This document shows, in pieces, positions 9,812-64,000 of a stretch of 64,000 bases of DNA (positions within the stretch are counted from its first letter, which is position 1; every line of letters starts with the position of its first letter). Origin of the DNA: Strigops habroptila. Lineage: Eukaryota; Chordata; Aves; Psittaciformes; Psittacidae. The position numbers and the translations under genes were made by a program. The notes under the pieces were generated by a model, which was not told the DNA's origin, did not search any database, and saw nothing but the letters and a program-made list of their open reading frames with translations. The stretch covers positions 43,820,420-43,884,419 of the forward strand of contig NC_044284.2 of NCBI RefSeq assembly GCF_004027225.2. Reading direction: 5' to 3'.

Positions 9812-12800
9812 CTGTTAAAGAGAAAAGGCAGAGAAGTTAATATTAAAGCAACCATATGTTCCCCAATGCTATATTAACAGTACGAGTTTCTCTGGAGCAG
9901 TTGGGAGTGCAGCAGTTTCACAAGGCAGCATGGCCTGTGCATATCTGCAGTGCTCCAGTGCTTGTCCTGCTGGAATGGAGCCACTCAAGCTGGCAAGATG
10001 CTCGTCTTGCCCAAAAGAAGCACCAGTACCTGCCACATGCCTCAGGATGTAACCAATCCAACTAAAACACCCATTTAGTTCATTGCTTTCCTTAGGAGGT
10101 TCAGGGATTAGCAAGCCTTTCCCTCCAGTATGCTCTACCCACTCCACTGATCGAGGGGATAAGGAGCCATATGCCAAATATCAGCCATTCCCTGTACCTG
10201 AAAGTGCCTCTCCTCGCTGTAAGACTTCCTCGATGTTGGCCACCATAATCCTCTGCACATCCTGCAGCTCTGTGTTGATGGAGCCCAGGTTCCTCCTCGC
10301 CCGGCTATCAATGTAGAGCTTCTTGGTTTTCTGGATGTAGGTGTCTAGAACAAGAGGGAGGTGATCAGAGGGGATCTCACTTAACACAGAGCAGCCTGGC
10401 TGCTGAAGGAGTGGGAGCATTGCTGGGACAGCTAGTAGACTGCATGCAAATATTCACTGGAGCAAGGCCAAGAGACTTAAAGCAGAAAATCTGAATCAAA
10501 TGACATTTACCATTTCCCTACCACTTCTCTGTTCTCTTGCTTAAAACACCCATTTCTCTAGTGCCAGGAAGAGGTTGAACTGTCAATTCCATAGGCCAAG
10601 CCAGAGAGGATCCTGTGGCTGCTGCTCCCCTCAGCAACAAAGTTCCTAACTAGCCACAAAGAGAGGGACCTCACCAAATTCAATGAAGGAGTAGGGCCTG
10701 GAGACCGTTGGCACCTTCTTGCCATGCTGCTCATCAAACTCTGAATGCAAGTCTTCCAGATATGCAAAGGCCAGTTTCTTGGGGAATGCAGCTTCACACA
10801 GGACCAGGTAACACACTCCTTTCTCAATGATGTAGCTAGAAGAACAGCAGACAGAGCATTAATCAATTTTGAATCTATTCTATCAAACACCACCCTGCAT
10901 ACCTTTATTCCTAGGAGGCAATGAGAAACGGGTACAGGGACTTCCAGTTTGCCACACCTGGAGCACGTGTCAACCTTTCTACAAAGTAATGGCTTATTTC
11001 TTCTTTACCCAGAATAAATTTTCTTGTACCCTCAGACCCTATACCCACACCAGCAGCCATGAACTTTGTCTTCACTTGAACAAAAGTTGGCCTGTGAATA
11101 TCATTAGCTTAAGAAAATACCAGCAACAAGAGAGTTATAATTTTGGAGTAAAAAAGGGAGGAACCCCCCCCTCCTGCGGTCAGGAGGAAGGCAGCCCAAG
11201 AAAGTTTGCCAGCAGAGTAGAGGGGAAGATAGCCAACACAGCTCTAAGACAATGCAGCACAGCCAAGTACCTGAGGCCCACAAGTGGGAAGCTCTACCCT
11301 GAGATCAGGACACAAAAGAATTTGGGCTCGACTTGCTAAAAAGCCACCCAGTGACTGCCACCTCCCGCCTTCTGTTTTGGGGGGAAGGAGGTACCCTTCT
11401 CCCCCAACACCAGCCTGTTGGTGGGATGTTGCTATCCACATGCATGACCTCAAAGGCAGCTGGGGAAAAACACAGCTGCTAGCTGGGTTCTGGTGACCTC
11501 CCCTACAGGTTTACCATGGGTAAGTATGACTGCGCTACCTGTTCTTCGGCTGCAATGTTAGGAGCCCCAAAACATGCATGGAAGCATGTTACTGTGTAAT
11601 GCTGTTTCATTTATCCTGCAGCTGAATGCACAGAGGTCCTCTTCTCCTCCACCCACCACCCCCATCCCCATCTAATTCTTACTTGCTCACAAAGGCTTAA
11701 TGCTGACCTTGTTTCAGTGTGAGCTCCAGTGCCTCTGTCAGCACTAAGAATAGAGGCTTTTCATTATAGAATCATAGAATGGTTTGGGTTGGAAGGGACC
11801 TTAAAGATCATCTAGTTCCAGCTCCCCCTGCCATAGGCAGGGAATTCCACTAAAAAGCCTACTGAAATAAGGGATAAGATAGAACTAATCTTGAGATTGT
11901 TTAGGCTTTGCTACAACTCTCTGCTGCTACACATTCCCAACTACATTTTCCTCCTCATTTAACCAATAGAAAAATAAAGGCAATGGTATTTCCACCAAAA
12001 CCAAAGGAGTGGAGGTGGTAGATAGCACCGCATACACTTTTGAATGTGTATCTATACTACTCAGGGTGGAATTGAAATGCTTTTATGTTACCTTTCTTTG
12101 ACTTTCTGCATAATTCCATTATGTAGCAGTCTAGTTAGCATAAAGATTAACAGTGTATTAAAGAATTGACGCAGTCCCGAGGGCACCGTAGTTAAATAAG
12201 TAGCTTAAAATTTTCTTAATAGCCACACCAGGCTTACAAAGCAACTTCCTCCCCCTCCCCACTGTTTTTCCGAACACCCCAACAGGTACTAGTCCTTTGA
12301 ATTAGCCATCCTCAACTTGTTTCTGCGGACAGGAGTAGCCATTTCTCCTGCCTCTATATGGCTCCTGTAAATCCTGCCAGCCTTCAAATAACACAGCCTT
12401 CAACACCCCAACCAGAAACAAGAAACTCCAGTTACTAAATCCATTCCACAAGCATGTCCCTGTAAGCCCGTCCTTCCATTCCCTCAGCTTGGACTGCATC
12501 AGTGTGCAAGACTAATCCTACAGTACATCATGCCTCTGTTCTGCCCTTGCCCTTGGAGACCTGCTTGACTGCTTGGAGTTGCTACAAGTCATCACCCAGA
12601 GCTTGATTTAGCCACTGTCATGAACAGCAAGACCCGAAAACATCTTATGAAATACAGAAAACTCATGTCAGGTAGGAATTCTGACAGTATTGCCTCAGAG
12701 CTGAAGCACCACTTTCAAGATGAGAGCAGTCTGAGGAACATGCCCCGCTCTGTTGGTACAGCTCTGTTACCTCTGCTTGGGTCAGCCGGTCTTGCCTGCA

Positions 12801-15800
12801 GCTTTGCAGCTGTATTTCCCCTTGTTTTTCCCCTGAAAATGTGCTGGATTTAAAGTCAACCTGTCAGCACCACAGAGAGCAAGCACACCTCATTCTGTCC
12901 CAGGCTCAGACAATTCTGTCAATGTCAGTTCAACATCAGAGTTCCTGCACAGCTGGGCAGTTTTACTCTTTGTGCCTGCCTCCGAGCTTCAGCACAGCAC
13001 CCGACCATGCCAACTGCCCAGCAGTGTACGTACACAAGGGGCAGACGCTGCCCCTTGCCACTGCTAACTTCTGTACTCCCAGTAGGCTTCTTACAATCAT
13101 CTTGGACATTTCAGTTTTTCAGGAAAAGCTTTATCCTGGTAGTAGTGGCAAAGGCCAAGGGTTGTTCTCAATGCGAGAGGTAAGAGCCACTTCAGCCATT
13201 CAAGAGCCAAAGGTCAACTACTGATTGACAGCACAGCAGACTCCATCAGTGTTTCTGCACCTGCACAGCCATGTGCAGAAGTGACAGAGCGCTGAACCTG
13301 AAAGGGTGACACAGCTTTTAGAGCCAGTCTTAACATTACATTTGACAGAAATTACCTCAGTAATTTCAGTGGTCACAGTTTAAGCTTCACATTTCAGCGA
13401 GACGAGGCTCTTCTCCAAATTATCAAGCTAAAAACGTTCAACACCTCAGCAAGTTCAGCAATATCCTGAGCCACACTTGTAACTCTGCACCGCAAAATGC
13501 TCTGTCCTGTTTTGTGCTGCCCTCAGCAGTCAGAGCTCTGATTTGGCAGAAAAGATGGTGTGTTGTGTTAACTAACAGCATGGTCAACAGTCAGCATTAT
13601 TTTACACTAAAACCCAAACTCCCCCGTTTCCTCCCCTTCCTGTAATGTTCTCACAGTTTTAGGAGGTTTTCCGATCTGAAAGTATTCTTTTCATATAAGT
13701 CCTGCCTTAATGTCCCACCTTAAGGGACACAGCAGTTGAGTGCTTTGCAGCAGTGGCTGTCAATTGCCTGTGGAACCCGCCTAGGGACTAACTCAACACA
13801 GAAGGAGAAATGCTCCTTTCCCCACCTACCTGCCAGTCAGGTAACCTGGCTGTTTCTTTGACACAGCTGGCAAACCATGAGCTTGCCCAAGTCCTCACAC
13901 CTTGTCCGAACTGGTGACATTACAGCCACCATTAAGAAACCTCGATTTCCTGGGCACTGCCAAGTGGTGCAGTCTTCTGCTTGCATCATGGAAGCAACAC
14001 AAGAAGGGATTTACTAGAATCTACACAGACTCTTTCCCAAGGCTTCACTGCCCGTCAGAGCTACGCCCATGCAGCACCATGGAAACATTTAAAATGGGAG
14101 TGTTTTTAAATTCTAGAAAGTTTTAACTTCTAGAAAGAGGGTGATGCAGAGCAGCACTTTGCAGTTAACTCTGGCAGCAACACCCAAACCCAAAAGGAGA
14201 TAGAGATGGCCAGACTATTTTAATCAGGGCCATCCTTTGGCCACTATGACTTCCTATCAAAGGCAACTAGAAGCCAAGACAAAAAAAAGACTAAAAACAA
14301 TATTGTCACAATTATATGTAAGCCAACCACAAGAAAAGTTACTCTCAAAACCCCATAGCTGTTGCCAAAGATCACCGTTCAAAAAAACTACTCTTCCTCT
14401 CTTTTCATGTCACTGATGCTCACAAGAAAGGCACAGGGCAGGAGATTTGCTAAAGAGCCCATGTTACAGAAGCAGAGACCTAAAGCCAACCTTGCCCTGC
14501 ATTCAAGGGCTGTGTCCCACTCATGCAGCTGTAAACACACACCTGGTCACCAGGGTTGGGAATTGTGAGGGATCCTGCTGCCAGCAGCGCTGCAGAAGTG
14601 GTGCCAAGCGTGGCAAATCTGGGCATATTGCTGGCAAAACTGGACAACTCTGCCTTGGTGCTCTCATGTGGCACCCGATCTCAGAGACTTCTAACAATTA
14701 TTTCTGTTAATACAGTAGTTCTGATTCTTGACAAGATCTTGGTCTTTATTAAGTTCTCAAGCAATATTCTGCTAGGTAACTGCATGTCAGGTAAAGAAGC
14801 ATTTCCTTTCTCAAACACAAGCTTGCACTCCTGCCTTTCACACCCAATGCATTTGGCAACAATAAGATGAGAGAAAAAGGTCTGTCAGATATTAAGATAA
14901 TAAAAATAAAGAAAAAAAAATAAATACCAGAGATGCTCCATGTCGTTTTAACACATGAAACTAATGCACAAAAAAGTAAACTCTCACATGAGACACAGAG
15001 AGGAAAGCCTTGTGCAAGAGCAGCTCACAGTGGTCCTGCCAGGCTGCTTTCACTAATGACATCTCTCTTTAGAAGAGGCCAGACACAAGAGGTACAGAAG
15101 ACACACTGGAAGTATCACACAGGGTGCCAACAAACAGAAAAACCTTAAAGGGAACAGAAACCACATTGTCTTTTAGCAAAGGCAGAACTACAAGCCTGGG
15201 TGAAAGACAAGTGCCAAGCAACAGTGCAAAGGAATAACTCACACGCTGTACCCTTTAAGTGGCTATTACACGTCAGCCAGCAGGGACGATAGTCGAATAA
15301 TTCACCCATTCGCAGGCAGCCCAGTTTCTAACAAATCCTCGCCCTGACCCAGAAGTACCTTCACGTATCTCCACGGTGGCACCAGGAGCCCATTCCCCAT
15401 CACACCCACAGACACTTACTGGAAAGCCATGGCTCCTGCTTCCAGAGTACATCTCGTGGGGGACTGCTCGTTCAGCTTGCGGAAGAGCTGCTTTGCTTGG
15501 CTCTGGTACTGCTGCAGATCGCGGCCTGACTGAGAAGGGAGGACAGGCTGTCAGGGGCGGCTGCCACCGGGGAACCCCCCCCACCCGCAGTCAGCGCGAG
15601 GCGCGCCGGGCTCAGCCCGAGGAGGCGCAGCCCAACAGCACCGCGACGCCTCCCCACTGCCCACCCGCGACCACCGCGCGGAGAATGCCTGTGCAAGAGC
15701 CGCACAGCTACGAGAAGGGGCCACCCCCCGCCCGCCCCTCGCCGGCGCACTGGGCCGGGACCCCGCCCGCGGCCCCACCTGCTCGTCCTCCTGCATGGAG

Positions 15801-15853
15801 GCGGCCAGCGGGAGCCCGTCCGCCACGCGGGCGATCATGGTGAGCAGCACCAT
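9657..15853 (-). CDS. SEC22B: SEC22B, ER-Golgi R-SNARE (complete, five coding exons)
   Basis: SEC22B is a tail-anchored vesicle SNARE of ER-to-Golgi and Golgi-to-ER transport. It pairs with ER/Golgi Q-SNAREs and also acts at ER-plasma membrane contacts and in autophagy-related traffic. Coding exons on the minus strand are 15853-15779, 15529-15420, 10835-10675, 10344-10198 and 9811-9657. They sum to 648 nt, exactly 215 aa plus TGA, the usual family length. Residues 1 to about 120 form the longin domain. About 134-194 form the R-SNARE coil with the zero-layer Arg at position 159 (VLQRGEAL). About 196-215 are a hydrophobic C-terminal anchor ending FWWL. Identity rests on near-complete agreement with remembered vertebrate SEC22B; the paralogues SEC22A and SEC22C have a different, multi-span C terminus. 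It is divergently arranged with PACS2. Confidence 0.96.
9812..10674 (-). other. SEC22B: SEC22B introns 4 and 3
   Basis: Intron 4 is 9812-10197 (386 bp) and intron 3 is 10345-10674 (330 bp), separated by exon 4. Both have GT-AG ends. No repeats or RNA genes are recognised in them. Confidence 0.85.
10198..10344 (-). CDS. SEC22B: SEC22B coding exon 4
   Basis: This exon completes Asp116 and encodes residues 117-164 ([18 protein letters not shown] onward): the linker and first half of the R-SNARE motif, including zero-layer Arg159. The donor is GTACAG. Confidence 0.96.
10675..10835 (-). CDS. SEC22B: SEC22B coding exon 3
   Basis: This exon completes His62 and encodes residues 63-115 ([15 protein letters not shown] onward), the second half of the longin domain. 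The acceptor is TTCTAG and the donor GTGAGG. It ends one base into Asp116. Confidence 0.96.
10836..15419 (-). other. SEC22B: SEC22B intron 2 (4.6 kb)
   Basis: This is the largest SEC22B intron. It carries one short CR1 3' fragment at 11766-11852. The remainder is unique-looking AT-moderate sequence without a recognisable exon or RNA gene. Confidence 0.8.
11766..11852 (-). mobile_element. CR1 LINE 3'-end fragment
   Basis: The block starts with the 8-bp terminal repeat ATAGAATC and continues with the CR1 3' UTR signature (GGTTGGAAGGGACC, then ATCATCTAGTTCCA and a degraded GCCATAGGCAGGGA). The element's sense strand is minus, the same orientation as SEC22B. It is a 5'-truncated, non-autonomous remnant. 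Confidence 0.93.
15420..15529 (-). CDS. SEC22B: SEC22B coding exon 2
   Basis: This exon encodes residues 26-61 and two bases of His62. It starts [16 protein letters not shown] and ends before a strong GTAAGT donor. The acceptor is TTCTCAG. It is part of the longin domain. Confidence 0.95.
15530..15778 (-). other. SEC22B: SEC22B intron 1
   Basis: This 249-bp GC-rich intron lies inside the CpG island, with a GTGGGG donor and a TTCTCAG acceptor. No other feature is seen. Confidence 0.85.
15779..15853 (-). CDS. SEC22B: SEC22B coding exon 1
   Basis: This exon encodes residues 1-25, starting [16 protein letters not shown], the first strand of the longin fold. The ATG is at 15853-15851. The exon ends on a whole codon (CAG) before a GTGGGG donor at 15778. 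The start matches the conserved family N terminus. Confidence 0.96.
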
Positions 15854-15926
15854 CCCGGCGGCGCTCCGCGGCCCGCCCGCCGCACCTCCGCCCCTGCCAC
15901 GGAGCTGGCCGGAAACCGCCGCTGCG

Positions 15927-15935
15927 ACATCCGGT
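15927..15935 (-). promoter_or_regulatory. ETS-like site
   Basis: ACATCCGGT reads ACCGGATGT on the minus strand, which contains the GGAT core tolerated by ETS factors. It is weaker than the site at 15959. Confidence 0.45.
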
Positions 15936-15958
15936 CCCGCCGCCGCCAGGCGCACGGG

Positions 15959-15967
15959 CACTTCCGG
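15959..15967 (-). promoter_or_regulatory. ETS/GABPA consensus site
   Basis: CACTTCCGG is the exact complement of CCGGAAGTG, the preferred GABPA/ETS site, in a TATA-less CpG island. It lies about 105 bp upstream of the SEC22B start codon and about 300 bp upstream of the PACS2 start codon. Confidence 0.65.
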
Positions 15968-15992
15968 CCGCCCGGGCGGCAACGCGACCCCG

Positions 15993-16007
15993 CCACCAGG
16001 GGGCCGC
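15993..16007 (+). promoter_or_regulatory. CTCF-like motif in the shared promoter
   Basis: CCACCAGGGGGCCGC matches the CTCF core consensus at 14 of 15 positions (position 13 is C instead of a purine). Its orientation is the same as that of the motif at 45-59. Confidence 0.55.
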
Positions 16008-16184
16008 AGCGGGGGGAGAGAAGCGCTGCGCAACGGGGCGCGGCTACGTGCCCGTCCTGACCACGCCCCCTACCCCGAAGCTCCGCCCACATTTTGCCCA
16101 CGCCCCTCTCCCCGCTGTGCTGGCCCCGCCCCATCGAGCCCCCCACAGTGATTTAGCCGCGCCCCGCCTAGCCCTGCCCTCTCG

Positions 16185-16190
16185 CACGTG
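16185..16190. promoter_or_regulatory. CACGTG E-box
   Basis: The palindromic E-box lies in the context GCACGTGACG, 74 bp upstream of the PACS2 start codon. CACGTGAC is favoured by USF and MiT/TFE factors; binding is inferred from motif only. Confidence 0.5.
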
Positions 16191-16204
16191 ACGCGCCCCC
16201 CGCC

Positions 16205-16214
16205 GGGGCGGGGC
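16205..16214 (+). promoter_or_regulatory. Sp1/KLF GC box
   Basis: GGGGCGGGGC lies about 50 bp upstream of the PACS2 ATG within the CpG island. Confidence 0.55.
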
Positions 16215-16263
16215 GGCGGCGCAGGCGGCGGCGGCCCGGTGGGCGCGCGCCAGGCCGGCAGCC

Positions 16264-60126
<43,863 letters not shown>

Positions 60127-60929
60127 GTAAGTGTGGGGCGCATGATGCTGGGCCAGAGAGAGACCATGTGCTGTGTCTGCACAGATTAGGTGTTTTTTCT
60201 ATTCCTACCCCTCCATCCTGGGTTTTTTTTCCCCATCTTGACCTAGTGTATGTTGTTACAATGAGAATGGCTGCTCGTGAGCTGGAGGTAGTGTGGAGAG
60301 GTTTGACTTCCTTTTAGTCTCATTTCTTTCTTGTTTCCTGTGCAGATGTTTTGCCTGCCCTGTTACCTGAGCACAGGGGTAGGAGTTGCTGACAGGCAGG
60401 CATTAGTAGAATTAAACCAGGTGTTTTGAAGAGGTGGTAGAAACAGCCACGCAATCTGTGTTAGGGCGGAAGGAGATGTGGTTGGAAGCTGCAGAAATAG
60501 AGGCAGGAATGGACAAAGCAGACTGTATCTTTCTGGAAAAGCTGATAAGACCCTCTGTGGAAAGAGAGTCTTTGCAGGCATTAAGGCAGCAGAATCGTGG
60601 GAAACAAAGGAGCCTCTCAGGGCCCAAGGGGACTGACTGCAGCACACGTAGATACGTGCAAGCCTGTTCTGAACCAGCTTTTGTTGGCACTGACGTGTGG
60701 GTAATCACAGCACTGTGGAGCTGAGCCAGGGATCACTGGCTCAGGGTGTCAAGCAGATGCAGAACCCTGAGCTGGCAGAGCTGTGTCACATCACTGCCAA
60801 ATAACGACTGCAAACATGAGACTGAGCTGCACTCATGCTTCTGACTGGCATGTGGTTGCATGCTCAGGCCTTCAGTGTTGTGGTGGCTCTAAAGCAAAGC
60901 CTACCACAGCAGGATTGGTCAATACAGTA

Positions 60930-61000
60930 TCTGTAAATGCTAGCTAATTACCAGCTGTCATAATCCTAATTAATGTTGGATAACTTAATTGGGCTAAGAA
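60930..61000. promoter_or_regulatory. Candidate enhancer-like motif cluster
   Basis: Within 28 bp there are TAATTA (60945), a CAGCTG E-box (60952), TAATCC (60961, OTX/PITX/CRX-type core) and a second TAATTA (60967), with further TTAATT just after. Dense, non-repetitive clusters like this are common in conserved noncoding elements. Function is not shown. Confidence 0.3.
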
Positions 61001-61905
61001 TAGATTCTGAGTCTGGAGCGACTTGTTCTCTATCAGTGAGCCAGAAGATGTCATGGATATGCTGGGGCAGCAGTGGTAAGTGATGGGGCTGCTGGCTTCA
61101 AAGGCATTCAGAGCTTGACCCAGTGTATTGCCAGTTGGTAGACCCTACCTCGAAGTAGATATGGTAAGCATATGCTTTGAAACAAGCCATAATGCTGTGC
61201 TGTACACGCTGAGAGCTCATGTCCTGTTCCCTGGAGCTAGCTGTTCTGGGATATGTGATTACAAAAATATTACTGGAATAAGAATTTACTATGTCTGGTC
61301 CTGTGGAGACGCTTTGTGGTTTGCTGTGTCTGGTTCTTGTGTTCACATCTTGAAAGGATGTGATAAATGCTGGTGCTTGTAAGCAGGTTTTTCCTGCAAC
61401 AAGAACAAAAAAAAATCAGTTCCTTAAATTGTAATTGAGTCTTGTAGCTGGTGTGATGATCTGCCTTTTTACATGGAAGCACAATCTGATTGTATGTGCT
61501 GCCTTATCTTCCTGAGCGACTGTGTAATTGGATCACAGGGCTGGCAGCCAAATCCAGATGCAAGCTGGAAATAAAATGCGTATTAGCACCAGGAGTCACT
61601 TACCCACAGGAGCAGAGTATCCATGTGGGGCAGTGACTCTATTTGCTGTATTTCAGTCAAGAACTAGACACTGTCTAGGATGGCATGTAGTTCGATCAGC
61701 ATTTGCAAAGCCCAAACAAAAACTGCAGTGTGAAACTTTGCACCTTGTGCTTGGGGCGGTAAGGACACAGCTGCTGCTGTGGGGTGGATGTGCAATTCTG
61801 TTCTGCTGTGGGAAAATGCTGGACCCGCATGCCCATCATGGATTTTCTGCTGTTTGGTGTGTAGTCTGAGGGCATGCAAGTATTCCTAGGAAGAGCTTTA
61901 TAAGT

Positions 61906-61929
61906 ATAGAATCATAGAATCATAGAATC
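61906..61929 (-). repeat. CR1 terminal 8-bp repeats x 3
   Basis: ATAGAATC is repeated three times perfectly on the plus strand (GATTCTAT in the element's sense). This is the characteristic CR1 3' tail, recognised in place of a poly(A) tail. Confidence 0.95.
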
Positions 61930-61998
61930 GTAAGGGTTGGAAAGGACCTTAAGATCATCTAGTTCCAACCCCCCTGCCATGGGCAGGGACACCTTGCC

Positions 61999-64000
61999 CT
62001 AAACCATGTGGCTCAAGGCTCTGTCCAACCTGGCCTTGAACACTGCCAGGGATGAAGCATCCACAACCTCCCTGGGCAACCCATTCCAGTGCTTCACCAC
62101 CCTCACTGTAAAGAACTTCTTCCTTATATCTAATCTAAACTTCCTCTGTTTAAGTTTGAACCCATTACCCCTTGTCCTACCCCTACAGTCCCTAAGGAAG
62201 AGTCCCTCCCCAGCATCCTTGTAGACCCCCTTCAGATACTGGAAGGCTGCTATGAGGTCACCACGCAGCCTTCTCTTCTCCAGGCTGAACAGCCCCAACT
62301 TCCTCAGCCTGTCTTCATATGGGAGGTGCTCCAGCCCTCTTATCATCCTCGTGGCCCTCCTCTGGACTCGCTCCAACAGCTCCATGTCCTTTTTATGTTG
62401 AGGACACCAGAACTGTATGCAGTACTCCAAGTGGGGTCTCACAAGAGCAGAGTAGAGGGGCAGGATCACCTCCTTCGACCTGCTGGTCACGCTTCTTTTG
62501 ATGCAGCCCAGGATACGGTTGGCTTTCTGGGCTGCAAGTGCACACTGCCGGCTCATGTTAAGCTTTTCGTCAACCAACACCCCCAAGTCCTTTTCTGCAG
62601 GGCTGCTCTGAATCTCTTCTCTGCCCAGCCTGTAGCAGTGCCTGGGGTTGCCCCGACCCAGGTGTAGGACCTTGCACTTGGCTTGGTTAAACTTCATAAG
62701 GTTGGCATCGGCCCACCTCACAAGCGTGTCAAGGTCCCTCTGGATGGCATCCCTTCCCTCCAGCGTATCAACCGAACCACACAGCTTGGTGTCATCGGCA
62801 AACTTGCTGAGGGCGCACTCAATCCCACTGTCCATGTCACCGACAAAGATGTTGAACAGGACCGGTCCCAACACCGATCCCTGAGGGACACCACTCGTTA
62901 CAGGTTTCCAACTGGACATCGAGCCATTTACCACAACTCTTTGCGTGTGGCCATCGAGCCAGTTTTTTATCCACCGAGTGGTCCATCTATCAAATTGATG
63001 TCTCTCCAATTTAGAGACAAGGATGTCATGTGGGACAGTGTCGAATGCTTTGCACAAGTCCAGGTAGATGACATCGACTGCTCTGCCGCTGTCCATCAGT
63101 TCCGTGGCTCCATCATAGAAGGCCACCAAATTGGTCAGGCAGGATTTCCCCTTAGTGAAGCCATGTTGGCTGTCACCAACCACCTCATTGTTTTTCATGT
63201 GCCTTAGCATGTTTTCCAGGAGAAACTGTTCCAAGATTTTGCCAGGCACAGAGGTGAGACTGACTGGTCTGTAGTTCCCCGGGTCTTCCACCTTCCCCTT
63301 CTTGAAAATGGGGGTTATATTACCCTTCTTCCAGTCATTGGGAACTTCACCTGACTGCCAGGATTTTTCGAATATGATGGACAGTGGCTTAGCAACTTCA
63401 TTCGCCAGCTCCTTCAGGACCCGTGGATGGATTTCATCAGGTCCCATGGACTTGTGCACGTTCAGGTTCTTAAGATGGTCTCGAACCTGATCCTCTCCTA
63501 CAGTGGGCCTAAGGTCTTCGTTCTCACAGTCCCTGCATTTGCTTTCCAAGACTTGGGTTGTGTGGTCAGAGCATTTGCTGGTGAAGACTGAGGCAAAGAA
63601 GTCATTAAGAACCTCAGCCTTCTCCAAATCCATGGTAGCCAGTTCTCCTGATAGCTTCTGGAGAGGGCCTACATTGTCCCTAGTCTGTCTTTTATTTGCT
63701 ACGTATCTATAGAATCCTTTCCTGTTATCTTTTACATCCCTTGCCAAACTTAATTCTAGCTGGGCCTTAGCTTTCCTAACCTGGTCCCTAGCTTCTCGGG
63801 CAATGCTCCTGTATTCTTCCCAGGCCGCCTGTCCTTGCTTCCACCTTCTATAAGCTTCTTTTTTCCCTCTAAGTTTCCTCAGCAGCTCCTTGTCCATCCA
63901 TGGAGGTCTCCTGGCCCTCCTGCTGCACTTTCTTCTAGTCGGGATGCAACACTCTTGAGCACGTAGCAGGTGATCCTTGAATATCAGCCAGCAGTCTTGG
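61999..64000 (-). CDS. CR1 ORF2 reverse transcriptase (C-terminal part, N terminus outside window)
   Basis: This is a non-LTR retrotransposon polymerase that copies CR1 RNA at a nicked target site. The frame is open from the stop at 61999-62001 to the edge, about 667 codons. An internal Met at 63897 is not the true start, because in-frame CR1-like sequence ([13 protein letters not shown]) precedes it. Counting from that Met, NYRPVSL is at 208-214, block A ([11 protein letters not shown]) has catalytic Asp280, PQGS is at 338-341, and block C FADD carries Asp368 and Asp369. All catalytic aspartates are present and no stop or frameshift is seen. The upstream endonuclease domain is not visible. 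Confidence 0.93.
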   Translation of the reverse strand, partial: QDCWLIFKDHLLRAQECCIPTRRKCSRRARRPPWMDKELLRKLRGKKEAYRRWKQGQAAWEEYRSIAREARDQVRKAKAQLELSLARDVKDNRKGFYRYVANKRQTRDNVGPLQKLSGELATMDLEKAEVLNDFFASVFTSKCSDHTTQVLESKCRDCENEDLRPTVGEDQVRDHLKNLNVHKSMGPDEIHPRVLKELANEVAKPLSIIFEKSWQSGEVPNDWKKGNITPIFKKGKVEDPGNYRPVSLTSVPGKILEQFLLENMLRHMKNNEVVGDSQHGFTKGKSCLTNLVAFYDGATELMDSGRAVDVIYLDLCKAFDTVPHDILVSKLERHQFDRWTTRWIKNWLDGHTQRVVVNGSMSSWKPVTSGVPQGSVLGPVLFNIFVGDMDSGIECALSKFADDTKLCGSVDTLEGRDAIQRDLDTLVRWADANLMKFNQAKCKVLHLGRGNPRHCYRLGREEIQSSPAEKDLGVLVDEKLNMSRQCALAAQKANRILGCIKRSVTSRSKEVILPLYSALVRPHLEYCIQFWCPQHKKDMELLERVQRRATRMIRGLEHLPYEDRLRKLGLFSLEKRRLRGDLIAAFQYLKGVYKDAGEGLFLRDCRGRTRGNGFKLKQRKFRLDIRKKFFTVRVVKHWNGLPREVVDASSLAVFKARLDRALSHMV

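Larger units (their letters stand above)
15854..16263. promoter_or_regulatory. Bidirectional SEC22B/PACS2 promoter (CpG island)
   Basis: Only 410 bp separate the two start codons, so both 5' UTRs and promoters must lie here unless there are upstream noncoding exons. The interval is very GC- and CpG-rich and shows no TATA box. It has a perfect ETS/GABPA site at 15959-15967, a second ETS-like site at 15927-15935, a CTCF-like motif at 15993-16007, several CACCC/GC boxes at about 16060-16135, a CACGTG E-box at 16185-16190 and an Sp1 GC box at 16205-16214. TATA-less, ETS- and Sp1-driven CpG islands are typical of divergent housekeeping pairs. Confidence 0.8.
60127..64000 (+). other. PACS2: PACS2 intron 9 (partial)
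   Basis: The intron runs off the window. It contains an AT-rich homeodomain-motif cluster at 60930-61000 and a long antisense CR1 from 61906 to the edge. Confidence 0.85.
61906..64000 (-). mobile_element. CR1 LINE, 3' portion, continuing past the window edge
   Basis: The element's 3' end carries three copies of the 8-bp repeat ATAGAATC (61906-61929, plus strand), then the CR1 3' UTR and an open reverse-transcriptase frame to the right edge. It is antisense to PACS2, in intron 9. At least 2.1 kb is present, so it is much less 5'-truncated than the other copies here. The endonuclease part would lie beyond 64000. Confidence 0.96.

Overview
The window is vertebrate nuclear DNA, almost certainly from a bird. 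Two conserved multi-exon genes have GT-AG introns and vertebrate-type exons. All clear interspersed repeats are CR1 LINEs with the 3' tail of 8-bp ATTCTATG-type repeats typical of avian and other sauropsid CR1. I cannot name the species. No bacterial operons, CRISPR arrays, tRNA or rRNA genes are visible.

Layout: (1) 1-7770 is intergenic. It opens with a CpG-rich block carrying a near-consensus CTCF site and a G-quadruplex motif, probably the edge of a neighbouring promoter; the rest shows no recognisable gene. (2) About 7770-15853, minus strand: complete SEC22B, five coding exons encoding 215 aa, with a long 3' UTR and a poly(A) signal. (3) 15854-16263: a 410-bp GC-rich interval between the two start codons, which reads as a shared bidirectional promoter with ETS, Sp1, E-box and CTCF-like motifs. 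(4) 16264 to the right edge, plus strand: the first nine coding exons (about 322 codons) of PACS2. A 27.9-kb intron 1 fills 16392-44291 and the remaining exons lie beyond the window. (5) 61906-64000, inside PACS2 intron 9 and antisense to it: the 3' part of a CR1 LINE whose reverse-transcriptase frame is open for about 667 codons and leaves the window uninterrupted.

Both gene products work in early secretory membrane traffic and ER contacts. SEC22B is the ER-Golgi R-SNARE. PACS2 is a cytosolic sorting adaptor acting at the ER, at ER-mitochondria contacts and on endosomes. Head-to-head placement suggests co-regulation, but that is inference.

Exon boundaries were set by hand from splice consensus, phase and continuity with remembered protein families. 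SEC22B phases close exactly (648 nt = 215 codons plus stop), and the nine PACS2 exons join in frame without a stop. I found no convincing undescribed biological system. The best leads are the shared promoter, a possible in-frame alternative donor in PACS2 exon 7, the open CR1 frame, and a few sites that look like regulatory elements.
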